DNA of 64,000 nt from Amycolatopsis sp. CA-230715 (GTDB taxonomy: Bacteria; Actinomycetota; Actinomycetes; Mycobacteriales; Pseudonocardiaceae). Positions 60,996 to 64,000 of this stretch are shown piece after piece (positions within the stretch are counted from its first letter, which is position 1; the number at the start of each line of letters is the position of its first letter). The notes under the pieces are model-generated. The model was not told the DNA's origin, made no database searches, and was given only the letters and a program-made list of their open reading frames with translations. A program made the translations under genes and the position numbers. The stretch spans positions 9,423,501 to 9,487,500 of the forward strand of contig NZ_CP059997.1 of assembly GCF_018736145.1 (NCBI RefSeq), read 5' to 3'.

Positions 60996-61367
60996 TCAGG
61001 AAACGAGGCGGCGGACGGTCCGGATGATCTCCGTGTTCGGTGCGCCCTTGAGGACGAAGTCGGTGATGCCGAGGCCGCGCAGGCTCGCCACGGTCTCCCC
61101 GTCGTCGTAGGCGGAGAAAGCCATGATCCTGGTGGCGGGCGAGCATTCCAGGATGCCGCGGGCCGCCGCTTCGCCCCCGCCGCGCGGCATGCGCAGGTCC
61201 AGCACGGCCACGTCGGGCGCGTGTTCGCGGGCGAGCGCGATCGCTTCGTCGGCGTCGCAGGCGACCGCGACCACCGCGAGATCGGGTTCCTCCTCCAGCA
61301 CCGCCATCAGCGCTTCCCTGATCGTGTGGTCGTCGTCGGCGATCAGCACGCCGAACGGGGCGCTCAC
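60996..61367 (-). CDS. Response regulator, receiver domain only
   Basis: 123 residues. FGVLIADDDHTIREALMAVL, phosphoacceptor Asp in DVAVLDLRMPRGGG, Ser/Thr at IMAFSAYDD and Lys in DFVLKGAPN give a complete receiver. No output domain follows, unlike the NarL/LuxR regulators usually paired with this kinase type. GTG 61367 overlaps the kinase stop (GTGA). It may act by protein contact, or relay to a separate output. Confidence 0.88.
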   Translation of the reverse strand: MSAPFGVLIADDDHTIREALMAVLEEEPDLAVVAVACDADEAIALAREHAPDVAVLDLRMPRGGGEAAARGILECSPATRIMAFSAYDDGETVASLRGLGITDFVLKGAPNTEIIRTVRRLVS

Positions 61368-62434
61368 GGCTGCGGCTCCGGCGTCGCGGGCAGCCAGAAC
61401 TCGACAGTGGTGCCCTGCCCCGGTGTGCTCGCCACGGTCCACCAGCCTTCGGCCGTCTCCGCCCGTTCCCGCATCTCGATCATGCCGAAATGACCTTGTT
61501 TCGTCCACGCGGCGCCGACCTCCATCCCGATCCCGTCGTCGCGCACCCTCGCCAGCACACCTTGGTCCACTGTGGACAGTTCGATCGCGACCGTGCTCGC
61601 CTTGGCGTGCTTGCGCACGTTGGCCAGTGCTTCCTGGCAGATCCGGAACACCGTGATCGCGCACTCGCGCGGGGGTTCGCCGATGAGGTCGTTGCGGAAG
61701 GCATACGTCAGGTTCCAGTCGGCCACCACGTCGTCGAGGTAGGCGGTGATGGCGTTGCCGAGGCCGAGCTGGTCGAGCGCGGCGGGCCGCAGCTGCGACA
61801 CCAGGTCGCGCAGCCGCTTCACCGCTTCCCCGACGACGTCGTCGACGGTGCCGATCTCGGCGGCCTGCTCGCGGGACAGCCTGCCCGCGAGCAGTTCGAG
61901 CCGCATCCCCACCGAAACCATCGCCTGGATCGCGTCGTCGTGCACGTCCCACGCGATGCGCCTGCGTTCCGCCTCCTGCGCGTCGACGAGGTGGCGCAGC
62001 AGCTGGCGCCGTTCGCTCAGCACCCGTTCCGCGTTGCGGCGTTCGGTCATGTCCCTGGTGACCTTGCCGAAACCGCGCAGCCTCCCGTCGTCCCCGAACA
62101 GAGCGGTGATCACGACGTTCGCCCAGAACCGCGACCCGTCCTGGCGAACGCGCCAGCCCTCGTCCTCGAGCCTGCCCTCCGCCTCCGCGATGCGCAGCTC
62201 GCGGTCCGGCTTGCCCGCGGCGTTGTCCTCGGCAGGGTAGAACACCGAAAAGTGTCGCCCGATGATCTCCGCGGCCGTGTAGCCCTTGATGCGCTGCGCG
62301 CCCGCGTTCCAGCTCACGATCACCCCGGTGGGGTCCAGCATGAAGATGCCGTAGTCGAGCACCGCTTCGACGAGCAGCCGGAACTCCGCGTCTTCCGGCG
62401 TGGGGTGGTCGCGGTCGAGCTCCATGGTGGTCAT
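61364..62434 (-). CDS. PAS-containing sensor histidine kinase (HisKA_3)
   Basis: 356 residues, soluble. The PAS domain (about 18-130) shows ILDPTG-type core FMLDPTGVIVSWNAGAQRIK and GWRVRQDGSRFWANVV. The dimerisation helix contains the phosphoacceptor in RRRIAWDVHDDAIQAM, followed by the HATPase (RICQEALANVRKHAKAS, DDGIGM, GHFGMIEMRERAE). The absence of membrane helices suggests a cytoplasmic signal such as redox state or a bound cofactor. It is coupled to the receiver-only regulator. Confidence 0.9.
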   Translation of the reverse strand: MTTMELDRDHPTPEDAEFRLLVEAVLDYGIFMLDPTGVIVSWNAGAQRIKGYTAAEIIGRHFSVFYPAEDNAAGKPDRELRIAEAEGRLEDEGWRVRQDGSRFWANVVITALFGDDGRLRGFGKVTRDMTERRNAERVLSERRQLLRHLVDAQEAERRRIAWDVHDDAIQAMVSVGMRLELLAGRLSREQAAEIGTVDDVVGEAVKRLRDLVSQLRPAALDQLGLGNAITAYLDDVVADWNLTYAFRNDLIGEPPRECAITVFRICQEALANVRKHAKASTVAIELSTVDQGVLARVRDDGIGMEVGAAWTKQGHFGMIEMRERAETAEGWWTVASTPGQGTTVEFWLPATPEPQP

Positions 62435-62479
62435 GCTGCCGCATCCGGTCCGGTTTCGGCACCGGGCCGGCGGTCCACG

Positions 62480-62647
62480 TCAACGCTGTTCACCGAAGGG
62501 CGGCACGGCCGGATCGTCGTCGGCGGGCGGTTCGGTGTCGAGGTACTCGTCGGCCCTGGTGGGACCGTTGCCCTTCAGCATTCCTTGGAGTTCGGCCTTC
62601 ATTTCGTCGTCCGCGCGGGGTGCGTGCTGATCGCTCTCGCGTCGCAT
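62480..62647 (-). CDS. Small acidic hypothetical protein
   Basis: 55 residues from ATG 62647, which has an excellent AAAGGAGG ribosome site. The sequence is hydrophilic with DDEMKAELQGMLKGNGPT and an acidic C-terminus. It is 45 bases upstream of the kinase gene and could be in the same transcript. No family was recognised. Confidence 0.6.
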   Translation of the reverse strand: MRRESDQHAPRADDEMKAELQGMLKGNGPTRADEYLDTEPPADDDPAVPPFGEQR

Positions 62648-62766
62648 GCCTGCCTCCTTTCCGTGCGCCACGTCTCGCGGTTTACCCGAGCGGCTCGCGT
62701 TCTAATCGCGCACGACTCGGGCAGAATCGGCGTCCGGACACCGTTCCCGATCGAAGGGCTGCCTGG

Positions 62767-63897
62767 ATGACCTCGCTCGACCGAGCCAAAACGCTGCTGG
62801 ACTCCGCCGTACTCGCCGACGGGCACAACGATCTCCCGTGGGCGTTGCGCCTCAAGGGCGGTCCCGACCCGGTCGCGGCGGTGGGCTCGGCGGATCTCGC
62901 CGTGCACCAGCCCGATCTGCACACCGACCTGCCGAAACTGCGGGAGGGCAGGCTGGGCCTGCAGTTCTGGTCGGTGTACGTGCCGTGCGGGTTCACCGGG
63001 GACAGCGCGGTCACCGCGGTGCTCGAACAGATCGAGGTGGTGCACCAGCTCGTGGCGCGCTACCCGGACCGGCTCGGCCTCGCGACCTCGGCGGCGGAGG
63101 CCGAGACGGTGCTCCGCAGCGGCCGGATCGCCTCGCTGCTCGGCGCCGAGGGCGGGCACTCGATCGCCGAATCCCTCGGCGTGCTGCGCGTGCTGCGCCG
63201 CCTCGGGGTCCGATACCTGACCCTGACGCACAACTACAACACCTCGTGGGCCGATTCCGCCACCGACGAACCGACCCACGACGGGCTCACCGAGTTCGGG
63301 AAGGAGGTGGTGGCCGAGATGAACCGCATCGGCATGCTCGTGGACCTTTCCCACGTCGCGGCGAGCACCATGCACGCCGCGCTGGACACCACCACCGCGC
63401 CGGTGATCTTCAGCCATTCCTCGTGCCGCGCGGTCAACGACCACCCGCGCAACATCCCGGACGACGTGCTGGAGCGGCTGCCGGGGAATGGCGGTGTCGC
63501 GATGATGACCTTCGTGCCCGGTTTCATCGCGCCCGCGGTGACCGCGTGGGACGCCGAGCTGAAGGTCGCCATGGCCGCGGGCGGCGAGGACCACCGCGAC
63601 CTCGGTGCCCGCGCGCGGTTCGCGAAGACCTGGGACGGCCCCGAAAAGCCGAAAGCGACGGTGTCCGACGTCGTCGCGCACATCGAGCACGCGCGCGAGG
63701 TCGTCGGCATCGACCACATCGGACTCGGCGGCGACTACGACGGGGTGGCGGAACTGCCGGTCGGGCTGGAAGACGTGTCGGGGTACCCGGCGCTGTTCGC
63801 GGCGCTGCTCGACCGCGGCTGGAGCGACGAGGACTGCGCGAAGCTGGCGGGCCGCAACACCCTCCGCGTGCTGCGCGACACCGACGTGACGCGGTGA
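62767..63897 (+). CDS. Membrane dipeptidase (M19 family)
   Basis: 376 residues. ADGHNDLPWALRL gives the first metal His/Asp pair; GAEGGHSIAESLGVL, LTLTHNYNTSWADS, LVDLSHVAASTM, FSHSSCRAVNDHPRN and GIDHIGLGGDYDG supply the remaining metal and substrate residues. The enzyme cleaves dipeptides, often with a D-residue. No signal peptide is present, so it is probably cytoplasmic. ATG 62767 is chosen because the upstream frame runs into the small divergent gene's control region. Confidence 0.92.
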   Translation: MTSLDRAKTLLDSAVLADGHNDLPWALRLKGGPDPVAAVGSADLAVHQPDLHTDLPKLREGRLGLQFWSVYVPCGFTGDSAVTAVLEQIEVVHQLVARYPDRLGLATSAAEAETVLRSGRIASLLGAEGGHSIAESLGVLRVLRRLGVRYLTLTHNYNTSWADSATDEPTHDGLTEFGKEVVAEMNRIGMLVDLSHVAASTMHAALDTTTAPVIFSHSSCRAVNDHPRNIPDDVLERLPGNGGVAMMTFVPGFIAPAVTAWDAELKVAMAAGGEDHRDLGARARFAKTWDGPEKPKATVSDVVAHIEHAREVVGIDHIGLGGDYDGVAELPVGLEDVSGYPALFAALLDRGWSDEDCAKLAGRNTLRVLRDTDVTR

Positions 63898-63968
63898 CCG
63901 AAAACCGGGAATCATGGGCACCACACCAAGGACCGGGCACGAACACCCGGGGAATCGAGGGGAACCTC

Positions 63969-64000
63969 TTGTCTGGATGGGAATTCGCGACGCTGCGTGA
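63969..64000 (+). CDS. Possible N-terminus of a gene running off the window
   Basis: TTG 63969 follows GAGGGGAA by about six bases and opens with TTG-TCT-GGA-TGG (MSGWEFATLR). The frame is open to the end of the window. Too short to identify. Confidence 0.35.
   Translation, partial: MSGWEFATLR

Noticed and set aside
16535..61580. Recurring TCCACTGTGGAC-like 12-mers as a regulatory motif
   Set aside because: Most copies lie within genes (near 16540, 35690, 49024, 57589 and 61568) and encode common Ser-Thr-Val-Asp codon runs. Only the copy at 27243-27277 forms part of a real terminator.
1..64000. CRISPR arrays, tRNA or rRNA genes, insertion sequences, riboswitches
   Set aside because: I saw no regularly spaced repeats, cloverleaf-like sequences, transposase motifs or known riboswitch cores. 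A dedicated covariance-model search could still find small RNAs.

Overview
This is high-GC (about 70%) actinomycete DNA with strong G/C third-position bias, frequent GTG starts and many 1- to 4-base stop/start overlaps. Gene content (GAF-ANTAR regulators, EspR-like regulators next to an ImmA-type peptidase and a seven-helix protein, F420/FMN enzymes, two natural-product loci) fits Pseudonocardiales, probably Amycolatopsis or a close relative. That assignment is inference. No tRNA, rRNA, CRISPR array or transposase was seen.

Layout. 0.6-5.8 kb: TetR regulator, secreted lipase, VOC protein, deazaflavin-type reductase, thioredoxin-reductase-like flavoprotein, anchored lysozyme-like protein. 5.9-8.1 kb (minus): a stand-alone beta-rich protein, a protealysin-like M4 protease carrying the same domain at its C-terminus, and an emfourin-type inhibitor. 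8.3-14.9 kb: three GAF-ANTAR proteins around an ECF sigma factor, a TPR-like protein, two tandem small paralogues and an XRE regulator. 15.1-27.2 kb: MMPL and MFS transporters, then a fatty-acyl-AMP ligase coupled to a 2143-residue PKS (ACP-KS-AT-DH-KR-ACP-carrier-like-TE). 27.5-33 kb: flavin reductase, short SRPBCC protein, papain-like protease, M24 peptidase, a decayed gene, an ArsR-type regulator and a MaoC-like protein. 33.2-37.8 kb: two EspR-like regulators, the second in one frame with an ImmA/IrrE-type metallopeptidase, followed by a MAB_1171c-like membrane protein, then an LLM oxidoreductase and a TetR regulator. 38-40 kb: two secreted proteins.

40.0-55.2 kb is the most interesting region. 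A tightly coupled 12-gene minus-strand operon (51905 down to 40024) encodes both enzymes for 3-amino-4-hydroxybenzoate (GriI- and GriH-like), both enzymes that release nitrite from aspartate (CreE- and CreD-like), two AMP ligases, two carrier proteins, a ketosynthase with a half-length chain-length-factor-like partner, a cysteine-rich ATC-hydrolase-like protein and an SDR. A flavodoxin-type reductase, MFS exporter and LysR regulator diverge from it. This looks like a diazo or diazo-derived aryl-polyketide pathway that primes a type II PKS with an aminohydroxybenzoyl unit. No ketoreductase or dehydratase is visible in the cluster.

55.2-64 kb: several regulator/target pairs with clear palindromic operators (TetR with LLM, MarR with a DUF1579-like protein and an AAC(3)-like enzyme, ArsR with an MFS pump), a PAS histidine kinase with an output-less response regulator, and an M19 dipeptidase. 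A palindromic intergenic repeat family occurs near 0.4, 27.5 and 60.5 kb.
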